A stretch of DNA of 64,000 nt from NCBI RefSeq assembly GCF_026625785.1, contig NZ_CP113063.1:2666001-2730000 (forward strand), given 5' to 3'. A program made the translations under genes and the position numbers. The stretch comes from Gordonia sp. SL306 (GTDB taxonomy: Bacteria > Actinomycetota > Actinomycetes > Mycobacteriales > Mycobacteriaceae). Shown in pieces: positions 36,346-45,399 of this stretch (positions are counted from its first letter, which is position 1; every line of letters starts with the position of its first letter). The notes under the pieces were generated by a model that was not told the origin of the DNA, did no database searches, and was given only the letters and a program-made list of their open reading frames with translations.

Positions 36346-37230
36346 TCAGCCGCCGTATCCCAGCCGCCGGCTGATCTCCGCGGCGGCAGCCGATGTCAGG
36401 TCACCGACCTCCTCGAACGTGGCAGGATCGAGGCGATAGGCGGGGCCGGAGACGCTCAGCGCAGCAACGACATCGCCGTCACCATCGCGGACCGGAGACG
36501 CCACCGCGTTGAGGCCGATCTCCAATTCCTCGCGGACGCTGGCCCATCCGCAGTCACGTGCGCGACTCAGCTCGGCGTCCAACTCTTCGAACCCGGTGAT
36601 CGTGCTCGGGGTGAACACCTCGAGTTGCTCGCCGAGCGCATCCCGGACGGCCGAGGGCGACAAGCCCGACAACAACGCCTTGCCGCTCGACGTGGCGTGG
36701 GCCGGGCAGCTCTGACCCACCCACGTGTGCAGGGCGATCTCCGCCGGACCGATGGCCTCGACGATGTTGATGATCCGCGCGCCGTCCAAGATCGCCAGGT
36801 TGGTGGTCTCGCCGCTGTGCGCTGCCACTTTGTCGCATACGTCCTGACTGACCTTCGCGAGATCCAGGCGCGCGCTGGTGGCCCCGGCCAGCCGAACAAT
36901 CGAGAAACCCAACTGGTACTTGCCACGGTCCGAGAGTTGCTCGACGAACCCGCGGGATTCGAGCACCGCTATCAGCCGCGAGACCGTGGACTTGTGGACG
37001 CCCAGTTCCTCGGCGATCTCGGTCACCCCTGCGGTCCCCGCTTTTCCGATGATCTCGAGGACGGTGAGGGCGCGGTCGACCGATTGCACTGCTGCGACGG
37101 ACTTGTCTCCGGCGACGGACTTGTCCCGTGTGCGGGTCCGGTGAGCGCGTTCGGGCATGACGCGGCCAAGCATAGTCGGCTGGCCGGCGGGCCTGGTCAG
37201 ATCGTCGTGGTCCGATCGCTGACCAGTCAT
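36346..37230 (-). CDS. IclR-family regulator of the betaine-type operon
   Basis: 294 aa from ATG 37230, which overlaps the Rieske gene stop (ATGA). ATGs at 37173 and 37158 are alternatives, since the first 35 residues are basic, unstructured and contain the tandem DKSVAGDKSVAA. The HTH (GTAGVTEIAEELGVHKSTVSR) and GAF-like domain (CPAHATSSGKALLSG, GLNAVASPVRDGDG) are complete. As last gene of the demethylation operon it is probably an autoregulated local regulator; the candidate operator is at 42017-42050. Confidence 0.9.
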   Translation of the reverse strand: MTGQRSDHDDLTRPAGQPTMLGRVMPERAHRTRTRDKSVAGDKSVAAVQSVDRALTVLEIIGKAGTAGVTEIAEELGVHKSTVSRLIAVLESRGFVEQLSDRGKYQLGFSIVRLAGATSARLDLAKVSQDVCDKVAAHSGETTNLAILDGARIINIVEAIGPAEIALHTWVGQSCPAHATSSGKALLSGLSPSAVRDALGEQLEVFTPSTITGFEELDAELSRARDCGWASVREELEIGLNAVASPVRDGDGDVVAALSVSGPAYRLDPATFEEVGDLTSAAAAEISRRLGYGG

Positions 37231-38399
37231 CTTCCCTCGGCCCGGGCGAGTCTCCGTACGGTCCAGGCGTGGAACTCGGCGATGTGATGTTCGGAGGGCA
37301 CCAGTACGCCACCACGTCGATACGCACGCGAGGCCATCGCGGGCTGGGTCCGTTCACACGCGTCGAAGTCCTGCACGTTGACCCGGTGGAACAGCTCAAC
37401 CGACCGTTCGACGTCGCGGCCGTGCTCGACGACGTCGGGCATGTACAACCAGTCGCACTCGACGACGGTCCGGTCGGGCGCCATCGGATACATCCGGTGG
37501 ACGATCACATGATCGGGGACCAGGTTGATGAAGACGGTCGGCCGGATCGTGATCGCGTAGTACCGCCGATCCTGCTCGGGGGTGATCCCGGGGATGGGGG
37601 TGAGTCCGGCGCTCCCGTCCACGGTGAATCCCTGGACGCCGTCGGCGAATTCTGCGCCGTGGCCGACGAAGTACTGCGCGGCGAACCCACCGGCGAATTC
37701 GGGGAGGACCTCCGTCAGCTCGGGATGGATGGTGGCGCAGTGGTAGCACTCCATGAAGTTCTCGACGATGAGTTTCCAGTTGGCGGCGACGTCGTAGACG
37801 ACGCGGCGGCCTACGGTGAGTTCGTCGATGTGGTAGCGCTCGATGGCCTCGCGATCGCCGAGTCGCGCCGTGACGACATCGATCACGTCGCTCTCGAACG
37901 ACGGTGGGTCGTCGGCGAGACAGACCCACGCGTAGCCGAGCCATTGGCGTACGGCCACCTCGACGAGTCCGTACCGCCTGCGGTCGATGGCGTCGCCGCC
38001 GTCGTCGGTGAGGGCGCCGAGATTGGGTGCGGCGAAGAGCTTTCCGTCGAGTCGGTAGGTCCATGCGTGGTACGGGCACCGAAGACCACGGGGCGCGACC
38101 CCGGCCTCTTCGGTGCACAGCGTCGCTCCGCGGTGGCGGCAGATGTTGAGGAAGGCCCGCAGTTCCCCGTCACGTCCGCGGACCACCAGGACGCTCTCCC
38201 GGCCCACCTGGACCTTCCGGAACGCCCCCGGCTTGGTGAGGTCGGCGCTGCGCGCCGCACATATCCACATCGCCTCGAGGATGTTCTCCTGCTCGCCACG
38301 GAATATTTCGGTGTCGCAATAGTATTCGCCACCGAGGGTCGGCATGAGCGATCCGGCCGGTGTGGCGTCGAGAGGCGGTGATCCGTCGAAGGTCGTCAT
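37227..38399 (-). CDS. Rieske-type oxygenase alpha subunit, glycine-betaine demethylase (GbcA)-like
   Basis: 390 aa. Rieske [2Fe-2S] ligands are in ICRHRG and CPYHAW; the mononuclear iron site is in [15 protein letters not shown] (two His), with the Asp in VQDFDACER. Alpha-only oxygenases of this type demethylate glycine betaine, carnitine or stachydrine. In this operon, with dimethylglycine and sarcosine oxidases, betaine to dimethylglycine is the natural assignment. A GbcB-type reductase is missing from the operon; a ferredoxin reductase at 48362-49585 could help but is unlinked. Confidence 0.87.
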   Translation of the reverse strand: MTTFDGSPPLDATPAGSLMPTLGGEYYCDTEIFRGEQENILEAMWICAARSADLTKPGAFRKVQVGRESVLVVRGRDGELRAFLNICRHRGATLCTEEAGVAPRGLRCPYHAWTYRLDGKLFAAPNLGALTDDGGDAIDRRRYGLVEVAVRQWLGYAWVCLADDPPSFESDVIDVVTARLGDREAIERYHIDELTVGRRVVYDVAANWKLIVENFMECYHCATIHPELTEVLPEFAGGFAAQYFVGHGAEFADGVQGFTVDGSAGLTPIPGITPEQDRRYYAITIRPTVFINLVPDHVIVHRMYPMAPDRTVVECDWLYMPDVVEHGRDVERSVELFHRVNVQDFDACERTQPAMASRAYRRGGVLVPSEHHIAEFHAWTVRRLARAEGR

Positions 38400-39538
38400 G
38401 AGGTCACCAGTCGTCGGGGGTCGAACAAGCCGATGGGATGTGCGGTGGTGCCGGAAGTGGCCAGGTCCGCCAGGACCTCACCCACCACGGGCACGAATTT
38501 GAATCCATGCCCCGAGAAACCGCATGCGACGGTCACATTGGCCAGTTCCGGGGGCCGGGCGATGACGAAGTGTTCGTCGGGGGTGTTGGAGTACATGCAG
38601 GTGGCGGTGTGTACCGCCGGTCCGGACAGGGCGGGGAGCAATTCGGTCACCCGTTGTCGCATCGTGTCGATCTCGTCGGGGTGGACGACGCGGTCGATCG
38701 TGTCGGGAGTGCACTCCTGTCCTTTGCGGAAGAACGCGACTTTCACGCCACCGGCCGGACCGTCGATGGCCGGGAAGCCGTAGATCTGTCTACCGTCGGC
38801 GTTCTCGCCGATGAAGATCGGCTGACCCTCGAACGGGGCGGTACCGCCCGACGGCTCCAGCCAGTAGAGAACCTGCCGCTCGACGGTGATGGGGATGCCC
38901 AGATCGGTGAGCAATTCCGGTGCCCACGCTCCCGGGCAGATGACGAGTTGATCGCCACGGTAGGTGGCGCTCGTCGTCGTGACGGTGACCCCCGACGACT
39001 CGTCGCCCCACTCGAGCACCTGCTCGCCGAAATGCAGATCCGCGCCGGCGCGAGCAGCGAGGTCGAGGTGGGCCGCGACGGTCATCTCCGGACGCGCGAA
39101 GCCGGCGTTGGCCTCATACAGGGCAACGTCTCCCGACGTCGGGGTGAAGGTGGGGAAGCGTCGGTGGATCTCGTCGGCATCGAGCATCTCGTGCGGCAGA
39201 TCCCATTCCATCGCGGCACGACGGCTACCGGCCACGGTCAGCGACTCCGGCGGACCCACGAACAACCCGCCGGTCTTGCGATAGACCTCGCGGCCGCTGA
39301 CGTCGGCCAGCTCCTGCCACAACTCATAGGACCGCAGCAGCAAGGGCACGTACGCGGGATCCTCGAAGTACGACTGCCGGATGATCCGCGAGCCGCCGTG
39401 ACTGGATCCGCGGTCGTGCGCGGGCGTGTACTTCTCCAGACCGAGGACCCGGTGGCCGCGTCGGGCGAGGTGATAGGCCGCGGCGCTGCCCATTCCGCCG
39501 AGACCGACCACGATCATGTCGTAGCTGTCGTCGTTCAT
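38396..39538 (-). CDS. Monomeric sarcosine oxidase-type flavoprotein (MSOX)
   Basis: 380 aa from ATG 39538, favoured by GGAG 6 bp upstream; an ATG two codons earlier (39544) overlaps the upstream stop. FAD motif [19 protein letters not shown]; the HGGSRIIR segment near the flavin; and the covalent-flavin Cys in [14 protein letters not shown], exactly the MSOX/MTOX pattern. It oxidizes a secondary amine (sarcosine to glycine, formaldehyde and H2O2). N-methyltryptophan or pipecolate specificity cannot be excluded, but the operon favours sarcosine. Overlaps the Rieske gene by 4 bp. Confidence 0.9.
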   Translation of the reverse strand: MNDDSYDMIVVGLGGMGSAAAYHLARRGHRVLGLEKYTPAHDRGSSHGGSRIIRQSYFEDPAYVPLLLRSYELWQELADVSGREVYRKTGGLFVGPPESLTVAGSRRAAMEWDLPHEMLDADEIHRRFPTFTPTSGDVALYEANAGFARPEMTVAAHLDLAARAGADLHFGEQVLEWGDESSGVTVTTTSATYRGDQLVICPGAWAPELLTDLGIPITVERQVLYWLEPSGGTAPFEGQPIFIGENADGRQIYGFPAIDGPAGGVKVAFFRKGQECTPDTIDRVVHPDEIDTMRQRVTELLPALSGPAVHTATCMYSNTPDEHFVIARPPELANVTVACGFSGHGFKFVPVVGEVLADLATSGTTAHPIGLFDPRRLVTS

Positions 39539-39540
39539 GG

Positions 39541-42003
39541 TCATCTCCGGATCAGGTTCATGGCGGGATCGACCACCGGTTCCGTGTGAACGGTTGCGGT
39601 GTAGGTGTGTTCGAGGTAGTCGACCTCGACCGGTGTCCCGATTGGCGTCGTCGCCGGGAGCCAGGCGTACGCGATGCTCCGGCCGATAGTGGCGGAGTAG
39701 CCTGCGCTGGTCACATACCCGGCGACGTGGCCGTCGGTGCTGACCGGCTCCTTGCCCAACACCACCGCGGTCGGGTCGTCGAACACGATGCTCTGCAGTC
39801 GGAGTGCGGGCTCCTCTCGTGCCTCGAGTGCAGACCTGCCGAGGAAGTCGCCGTTGGTGGCGTTGACGGCAAACCCGACGCCGGCCGCGGCGGGGCTGTG
39901 CTCGGTGGTCATGTCGGTGCCCCACGCGCGGTAGCCCTTCTCCATCCGCAGGCTGTTGAACGCGATCCGGCCCGCCGCGATCGCGCGATACGGGCGCCCC
40001 GCATCGAACAGCAGATCCCACAGGGCGGCACCGTGCTCGGCATCCGTGTAGATCTCCCAACCGGATTCGCCGACGTAAGACACTCGCAGCATGATGACCG
40101 GGATCGAACCGATGGAGGTCTGGTGGGCCCGGAAGTACCCGAAGGCCTCGTGCGAGATGTCCTCTGCGCACAGGGGCGCCACGATGTCGCGGGCGCGTGG
40201 TCCCCAGAGCCCGACACCGCAGGTTCGGTCCGTGACGTCGCGGATGGTGACGTCGGCGCGGGCCTTGCCGACGGCCTGATGTCGGGACAGCCAAACGAGA
40301 TCGAGCGGTCCGTTGGCGCCCACCTGGAAGAGGTCGTCGGACAGGCGGGTGACGGTGAGATCGCTTCGTATGCCGCCGTTCTCGTCGAGCATCAGCGTGT
40401 ACGTGACCGATCCGACGGACTTGTCGACGTTGTTGGTGGTCATGTACTGCAGGAATTCGCAGGCGCCGGGCCCGGCGATCTGATACCGGGGCAGGGGAGT
40501 CATGTCGTAGAGCGCCGCATGTTCGCGTGTCCAGCGCGCCTCGGCGATGGAGATCGGTGACCAGAACCGGCCGGACCAGCTGTCCCGCTCCGCAAATGGG
40601 ACACCATCTGCGGCGAGCTCGGCAACCAGACCGGAATTGGCCTCGTACCAGGCCGGCCGTTCCCAGCACGCACCCTCGTAGAAGAACGCGCCCAGCTCCT
40701 GCTGCCGCGCAAAGAACGGACTCACCCGCAGATCACGTGGCTCACTGCGGTATTGGTGTGGATGGACGATGTCGTAGACCTCTGCGAACGCCTGCGAGCT
40801 CGTCGACAGGATGAACTCCGGACTCGTTGCCGCGTTGTCGAACCGGTAGAGGTCGCATTCGTGCACATCGGTTTTCGGTGCACCGTCGACGATCCATTCG
40901 GCCAGGGCGCGCGCCACCCCGGCCGAGTGGGTCACCCACACCGCCTCTGCGACCCAGAATCCCGAGAGCTCGCGATGCTCACCCATGATCGAGAAGCCGT
41001 CGGGGGTGAAGGAGAAGATGCCGTTGAAACCCTCGTCGACCTTGGTGTCGCCCAGCGTCGGCAATAGGGCGACGCTCTGCGTCCACGCCTCGTCGAAGTC
41101 GGCGTCGGTGAACGGCAGCATGGACGGCATGGCCTCACCGGCGGTGTCGGTCAGCAACGTGTCCATCTCCACCGGCATCGGACGATGACCGTAGTAGCCG
41201 ATACCGAGCCGGTCACCGTGTTCGCGGTAGTAGAGGTCGTGGTCCTGGTGGCGCAGGATCGGCATGTGGGCCTCGCTGCCCTGATCCGCGCAGCCCGCAC
41301 CCGGTCGGCGCAGTTCGCTGACCTGACCGGTCTTGGCGTACTGGTGCGCCATCGGAACCAGAGGGACGGTCAGTCCCACCTGGCGGCCGAGGCGGGCTCC
41401 CCAGAATCCGGCGGCGCAGATCACGATGTCGGCGTCGAATTGCTCGCCTGCGGTGGTCCGCACGCCGACCACCCGGCCCGCACGCGCGAGGACGTCGGCG
41501 ACCTCCTGATGTCCGATGAATCGTGCGCCGCGGGTCTTCGCGCGCTGGGCCTGCGCCGTTGCCGCGCTGAGCGCTCGGGCAAGACCGTCGGTCGGCGTGT
41601 GGAAGCCGCCGTGAATCCGATCGGCGTCGAGCAGCGGGTAGAGCTCGGCGCACTGCCCGGGATCGAGGAGGGTGCCCGGGACTCCCCAGGATCTCGCCCA
41701 CCCCGCCTTGCGGTGCAGATCCGTCCATCGCTCCTGGGTGGCCGCCACCTCGAGGCCTCCGAGCTGGTCGAAAGCACCGAGTCCGACGAACTTCTCGACG
41801 GTGTACCGCGCGAACTCGGTCATCGTCTTGGACGGATTGGTCTGGAAGACGAGTCCGGGTGCGTGGGACGTCGAGCCGCCGGTCGCGAAGAGCGGTCCGC
41901 GATCGAGCACGGTGACATCGGTGCAACCGCGGGCGGTGAGCTCGTCGGCGAGTGAGGTGCCGACGATGCCGGCGCCGATGACGAGGATGCGGGGATGGGC
42001 CAT
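39541..42003 (-). CDS. Dimethylglycine oxidase-type protein (DAO + GCV_T domains)
   Basis: 820 aa. The N-terminal FAD amine oxidase half ([33 protein letters not shown] near the flavin) is joined to a folate-binding T-protein half ([33 protein letters not shown]). This is the architecture and size of Arthrobacter dimethylglycine oxidase, which demethylates dimethylglycine and passes the one-carbon unit to tetrahydrofolate. ATG 42003 with AGGAG at 7 bp; first gene of the operon, under a tandem palindromic operator. Confidence 0.9.
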   Translation of the reverse strand: MAHPRILVIGAGIVGTSLADELTARGCTDVTVLDRGPLFATGGSTSHAPGLVFQTNPSKTMTEFARYTVEKFVGLGAFDQLGGLEVAATQERWTDLHRKAGWARSWGVPGTLLDPGQCAELYPLLDADRIHGGFHTPTDGLARALSAATAQAQRAKTRGARFIGHQEVADVLARAGRVVGVRTTAGEQFDADIVICAAGFWGARLGRQVGLTVPLVPMAHQYAKTGQVSELRRPGAGCADQGSEAHMPILRHQDHDLYYREHGDRLGIGYYGHRPMPVEMDTLLTDTAGEAMPSMLPFTDADFDEAWTQSVALLPTLGDTKVDEGFNGIFSFTPDGFSIMGEHRELSGFWVAEAVWVTHSAGVARALAEWIVDGAPKTDVHECDLYRFDNAATSPEFILSTSSQAFAEVYDIVHPHQYRSEPRDLRVSPFFARQQELGAFFYEGACWERPAWYEANSGLVAELAADGVPFAERDSWSGRFWSPISIAEARWTREHAALYDMTPLPRYQIAGPGACEFLQYMTTNNVDKSVGSVTYTLMLDENGGIRSDLTVTRLSDDLFQVGANGPLDLVWLSRHQAVGKARADVTIRDVTDRTCGVGLWGPRARDIVAPLCAEDISHEAFGYFRAHQTSIGSIPVIMLRVSYVGESGWEIYTDAEHGAALWDLLFDAGRPYRAIAAGRIAFNSLRMEKGYRAWGTDMTTEHSPAAAGVGFAVNATNGDFLGRSALEAREEPALRLQSIVFDDPTAVVLGKEPVSTDGHVAGYVTSAGYSATIGRSIAYAWLPATTPIGTPVEVDYLEHTYTATVHTEPVVDPAMNLIRR

Positions 42004-42016
42004 GCGACGGCTCCTG

Positions 42017-42050
42017 TTGCGTGTTGAGCAACTACTGCGTGTTACGCAAC
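42017..42050. promoter_or_regulatory. Tandem palindromic operator of the betaine-type operon
   Basis: Two 16-bp repeats 18 bp apart: TTGCGTGTTGAGCAAC (42017-42032) and CTGCGTGTTACGCAAC (42035-42050). Each is a palindrome-like unit; the second contains perfect TGCGT-GTT-ACGCA. They lie 14-47 bp upstream of the dimethylglycine oxidase start, over its 5' region. Likely bound by the operon's own IclR regulator. Confidence 0.65.
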
Positions 42051-42123
42051 AGAATGAGCCGTGTGAGGTGCGCTGTCAACCGCTGACACGCGGACGTGAG
42101 CAGGCGCGGTGAATGGGCGGCAG

Positions 42124-42378
42124 TCAGAAACCGATCCGCTGGATGTAGTCGGTGATGTCGTCGACGGTGGCGAGCATCCGGGTGTCCCGATGCGGAATCC
42201 GGATGTCGAAGACCTCCTCGAGCTGGACGGTCAGATCGACGGACGAGATCGAGTCGAGGCCGTACTCGGACAGCTGCGTGGCGGGGTCGAGTGCGGTCGG
42301 CGGTACCCCCAGCACGTCGGCGACCGCTTGTCGTACCAGGATCGGGACGAGTTCATTCGTCGTGAGTTCCGCTTCCAT
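42124..42378 (-). CDS. Stand-alone acyl carrier protein
   Basis: 84 aa, acidic four-helix ACP. The phosphopantetheine Ser is in YGLDSISSVDL. GGGGAGGG lies 5 bp upstream of ATG 42378. No ketosynthase, ligase or acyltransferase is adjacent, so it is an orphan; it could serve an unlinked polyketide, peptide or lipid assembly. Its promoter carries a palindrome matching that of choD. Confidence 0.9.
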   Translation of the reverse strand: MEAELTTNELVPILVRQAVADVLGVPPTALDPATQLSEYGLDSISSVDLTVQLEEVFDIRIPHRDTRMLATVDDITDYIQRIGF

Positions 42379-42407
42379 GCTGCCCTCCCCTGAGCACGTC
42401 GGAATGG

Positions 42408-42423
42408 TGAGTCACTTGACTTA
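42408..42423. promoter_or_regulatory. Palindrome upstream of the ACP gene
   Basis: TGAGTCA-CT-TGACTTA; the core AGTCA-NN-TGACT with outer T and A is shared with the choD operator at 34217-34232. It lies 30 bp upstream of the ACP start. Possible second target of the TetR at 34301-34957. Confidence 0.45.
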
Positions 42424-42512
42424 CTGCCGACGATACTCGATCTGTGTGGCACGTCACAACCGGGTCGACAGTGCCTTGCCGATGCCGGTTGTCCGGCCGT
42501 GCGCACGACAGA

Positions 42513-43370
42513 TCAGGCGAGGCCTCGCTGGGCGATCAGCTCGAGCACCTCCAGGCGTGCGCGGTACGGGTCGGTGTCCCGCGGCCAGTGCACGATCACG
42601 TCGGTGAATCCGAGTTCTCCTGCCCGGCCGACGATTTCGTCGAACAGTCCGACGCTCTCCAGCGAGTTCCGGGGAGATGAGTCCACGCTGAGGTACCGGT
42701 CGACGGCCTTGCCGTCGGACCGGTCGGCCACGGTCTCCTCGAATATCCGGCAATGACGCGCCACACCGCCGAACCAGTCGTCGAGGTTGTCGGCGCCTGC
42801 GCCGGTTGTCACCCATCCGTCTCCGTGACGTGCTGCGAACCGGACCGAGCGGGGACCGTTACCGGCCAGGATCAGCGGGATGCGATCACGGACGGACCCG
42901 CCGACGAGTCGCATGTCCCGGACCGAGTAGTACTCACCGTGGTCGCTCACATGATCGTCGGTCAGCATGCGGTCGAGGAGGAGGGTGAACTCCTGCAGCC
43001 GGTCGACGCGCTCGCGAACCGTGACGTCGGGTTGCCCGAGGATCGTGTCGTCCGGTGCTCCGCCCGCACCGAGCCCGACCAACAGCCGTCCGTCGGAGAT
43101 GTCGGCGACGGTCTGCACCTCACGCGCCAGCGACGCCGGATGCCGAAAGTTCGGGGAGATCACAAAGGCGCCGAGGCCGATGCGCGACGTGACTCCCGCA
43201 GCGGCGGTCAGGGTCGGGATGCAGGAGAACCATTGCGAATCGGGCAGGCCACCCCACACGAGGTGGTCGTAGGTCCATGCATGGTCGAAACCCATCTCCT
43301 CGGCGCGTTGCCACCGGGGACGCGTGTGGCGCCAGGGCTCCTCGGGCAGGATGCAGATGCCGAATCGCAT
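42513..43370 (-). CDS. LLM-class (F420/FMN-dependent) oxidoreductase
   Basis: 285 aa luciferase-like TIM barrel: FGICILPEEPW, GFDHAWTYDHLVW, ADISDGRLLVGLGAGG and ILAGNGPRSVRFAARHGDGW. Mycolic-acid actinomycetes use coenzyme F420 for many of these, so F420 is likely but not proven. Substrate unknown. Divergent from the secreted protease gene across a long inverted repeat. Confidence 0.87.
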   Translation of the reverse strand: MRFGICILPEEPWRHTRPRWQRAEEMGFDHAWTYDHLVWGGLPDSQWFSCIPTLTAAAGVTSRIGLGAFVISPNFRHPASLAREVQTVADISDGRLLVGLGAGGAPDDTILGQPDVTVRERVDRLQEFTLLLDRMLTDDHVSDHGEYYSVRDMRLVGGSVRDRIPLILAGNGPRSVRFAARHGDGWVTTGAGADNLDDWFGGVARHCRIFEETVADRSDGKAVDRYLSVDSSPRNSLESVGLFDEIVGRAGELGFTDVIVHWPRDTDPYRARLEVLELIAQRGLA

Positions 43371-43379
43371 GGTCAGACT

Positions 43380-43407
43380 CTAGTGCGACGATCGTGCGTC
43401 GCACTAG
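43380..43407. promoter_or_regulatory. 28-bp perfect inverted repeat in divergent promoter
   Basis: CTAGTGCGACG (43380-43390) and CGTCGCACTAG (43397-43407), 11-bp perfect arms with a 6-bp spacer, between the LLM gene (start 43370) and the protease gene (start 43466). A regulator operator 9 bp upstream of the LLM ATG is likely; no regulator gene is adjacent, so the binder is unlinked or unknown. Confidence 0.6.
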
Positions 43408-43465
43408 CGTTGAGACGTCCGGCAGCGCCGATCATGGCCTGGTCGCGGGTGGGAACGAGGCTTCG

Positions 43466-44191
43466 ATGAGACGCGGTTCCGCGGTGGTCGTGTCCGTGTT
43501 GGTGTGCGTCACCGCGATGGTCCTCGGCTATCAGACGAGCGCCCACGCGGCACCGTTCCGGACGGTGGTTGTCGGGCCCGACCTCGCGGCCTGCCTCGGT
43601 GAGCAGACCGCCATGAAGAATGCGTCGTGCGCTGTGGCGCTGACCGATCTGTGGCTCGGGCACCGGGGGCGGGCTTCGGTGGTCCGAGAGACGGTGATGG
43701 TTCAGAACCCGGGCGCGGGGTTGTCGTGGAACAGCGAGAACGGTGACGTCTGCGTCTACGCCGAACTCGGGAGATTGATCAATCTCGGGCTCCACCACTG
43801 TGACAAGACCACGTTCTTCAATCCTGAGACGGATGCCGCCCTCATCTCGACGCGGAGCCGGGCCGTGACCACCTTCGTCCACGAGTCGAGCCACGGTGTG
43901 CAGGAGAGCGTCGGGTTGAGGCCGGTGTCCACCACCGTGTTCGGCCCGGTCGACGAGGTGCGTCGTCTGGAGTTCGCCGGCGACTGCTGGTCGGGTGCCG
44001 GGTGGAGTTGGCTGGTCGCCGAGGGTTACCTGTCACCTGCCGATCTGACCCAGGCTGTGGCGTTCATGTACTCATTGCCCGGCCGGCCCACGCACGGCAC
44101 CGGCGCCGAGCGCGGGCGGGCCTTCGAGCGCGGGATCGCGGAGGGCGCGGCGGCCTGCGATGCGATACTGGGCCGGTCCGCCTACACCTAG
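43466..44191 (+). CDS. Secreted neutral zinc metalloprotease-like protein (YpfJ type)
   Basis: 241 aa from ATG 43466 (GAGG at 5 bp). Signal peptide: RR then a hydrophobic run to about residue 27, cleavage near SAHA-APF. Zinc motif HESSH (an HExxH form) in TTFVHESSHGVQ, with a third ligand region RRLEFAGDCWSGAGW typical of YpfJ-like proteins, which have E...DC..G. Four Cys could form disulfides. It would act outside the cell or in the envelope; the target is unknown. Confidence 0.85.
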   Translation: MRRGSAVVVSVLVCVTAMVLGYQTSAHAAPFRTVVVGPDLAACLGEQTAMKNASCAVALTDLWLGHRGRASVVRETVMVQNPGAGLSWNSENGDVCVYAELGRLINLGLHHCDKTTFFNPETDAALISTRSRAVTTFVHESSHGVQESVGLRPVSTTVFGPVDEVRRLEFAGDCWSGAGWSWLVAEGYLSPADLTQAVAFMYSLPGRPTHGTGAERGRAFERGIAEGAAACDAILGRSAYT

Positions 44192-44233
44192 ACGCATCTG
44201 CGTCCTCTGATGCGCGACCACGGGGAGAGATCC

Positions 44234-44710
44234 ATGACCACCGCCTACGACTTCACCGCTGACGACATCGACGGCAACCCGGTTCCGTTGTCCGGCTACG
44301 CCGGGCTGCCGCTCCTCGTCGTCAACACCGCCTCGAAGTGCGGTTTCACACCGCAGTACGAAGGGCTCGAGGCCTTGCACCGCAAGTACTCCGACCAGGG
44401 GCTGCGGGTGCTCGGATTCCCGTGTGATCAGTTCGCGCACCAGGAACCGGGCGATGCGGACGAGATCAAGAACTTCTGCTCGCTGACCTACGACGTCACG
44501 TTCCCGATGTTCGCGAAGATCGACGTCAACGGACCCGAAGCGCATCCGCTCTATGCGTGGCTGCGTTCCGAGAAGCGAGGGCTGCTCGGCGGACGGATCA
44601 ACTGGAACTTCACCAAGTTCCTCATCGGACGTGACGGCACCGTCGTCGATCGGTTCGCGCCGACCACCAAGCCCGAGAAACTGACCGGGGCGATCGGCGG
44701 ACTGCTCTGA
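44234..44710 (+). CDS. Glutathione peroxidase-family thiol peroxidase
   Basis: 158 aa, ATG 44234 with GGGGAGAG upstream. The catalytic tetrad is present: Cys (not Sec) in NTASKCGFTPQY, Gln in FPCDQFAHQEPG, and Trp-Asn in INWNFTKFLIG. In actinomycetes lacking glutathione, these enzymes normally use thioredoxin. Reduces hydroperoxides. Ends 5 bp before a long palindrome that could also serve as its terminator. Confidence 0.92.
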   Translation: MTTAYDFTADDIDGNPVPLSGYAGLPLLVVNTASKCGFTPQYEGLEALHRKYSDQGLRVLGFPCDQFAHQEPGDADEIKNFCSLTYDVTFPMFAKIDVNGPEAHPLYAWLRSEKRGLLGGRINWNFTKFLIGRDGTVVDRFAPTTKPEKLTGAIGGLL

Positions 44711-44714
44711 GATC

Positions 44715-44746
44715 ACCCCTTGCATGCAAGCTTGCATGCAAGGGGT
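44715..44746. promoter_or_regulatory. 32-bp perfect palindrome, GntR operator
   Basis: Half-site ACCCCTTGCATGCAAG followed by its exact reverse complement. It contains two copies of the 10-bp palindrome TTGCATGCAA (44720-44729 and 44732-44741). It ends 11 bp before the GntR start codon, with TAGGGT (44746-44751) as a probable -10, giving a leaderless mRNA starting at or next to the ATG. Autorepression by the GntR is strongly suggested. Confidence 0.8.
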
Positions 44747-44757
44747 AGGGTGCCCGC

Positions 44758-45399
44758 ATGACCACGACCACCGGGCCCGTCGCCGCCGAGCGCGCGTATG
44801 CCCACACCAAGGCTCGGATCATCAGCGGAGACTTGCCCGGAGGTGCGCTGGTGAGCGAGGGTGCGATCGGCGCCGAGCTCGGGATCAGCCGGACCCCCGT
44901 CCATGAGGCGTTCCTCTTGCTCAGCGCCGAGCAACTGATCGAACTCGTCTCCCGCAAGGGTGCGATCGTCCGGCCGATGACGCATCGCGAGGCCGAAGAC
45001 GTCCTGGCCATGCGCAAGGGCATCGAATCGGCGTCGGCGGCCCAGGTGTTCGCGGCCGGTGGTCCCGCCGAACGTTGTGCCGGCCTGTTCGCGGAGAATC
45101 TGGAACGGCAGCGTCGTCACGTCGACGCCGGGGACGTGTCCGGGTTCGTCGAGGCCGACGACGACTTCCACGCGCTGATGGTGGAGGCCTCGGGCAATCC
45201 GGTGGCTCAACACTTCTACGAGGAGCTGCGGAGTCGCCAGCAGCGTCTGCGCAATCTGCTGCTCCGCGTGGACCCGGCGAATCTGATGTCGTCCTACGAC
45301 GACCACCGGGAACTCGCGGATTGCTTCCTGCGCGGTGATGCGACGCGATTCGCCGACGCGCTCGACGCCCATCTCGATCGTTACCAGGGGGCGGTATGA
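44758..45399 (+). CDS. GntR-family (FadR/FCD) regulator
   Basis: 213 aa. HTH: AHTKARIISGDLPGGALVSEG and ELGISRTPVHEAFLLL. The FCD effector domain has the metal-ligand pattern ADDDFHALMVEASGN plus later DDHRELADC. It probably represses itself and the MFS gene that overlaps its stop (ATGA). No RBS is visible, in line with leaderless translation. Confidence 0.92.
   Translation: MTTTTGPVAAERAYAHTKARIISGDLPGGALVSEGAIGAELGISRTPVHEAFLLLSAEQLIELVSRKGAIVRPMTHREAEDVLAMRKGIESASAAQVFAAGGPAERCAGLFAENLERQRRHVDAGDVSGFVEADDDFHALMVEASGNPVAQHFYEELRSRQQRLRNLLLRVDPANLMSSYDDHRELADCFLRGDATRFADALDAHLDRYQGAV

Noticed and set aside
36169..37287. 372-codon plus-strand frame opposite the IclR gene
   Set aside because: Antisense shadow; IclR on the minus strand has complete HTH and effector motifs and sits in an operon.
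38396..40669. 757-codon frame suggesting an N-terminal extension of sarcosine oxidase
   Set aside because: The extra part is a frame-shifted shadow of the dimethylglycine oxidase gene; RBS and family start are at 39538.
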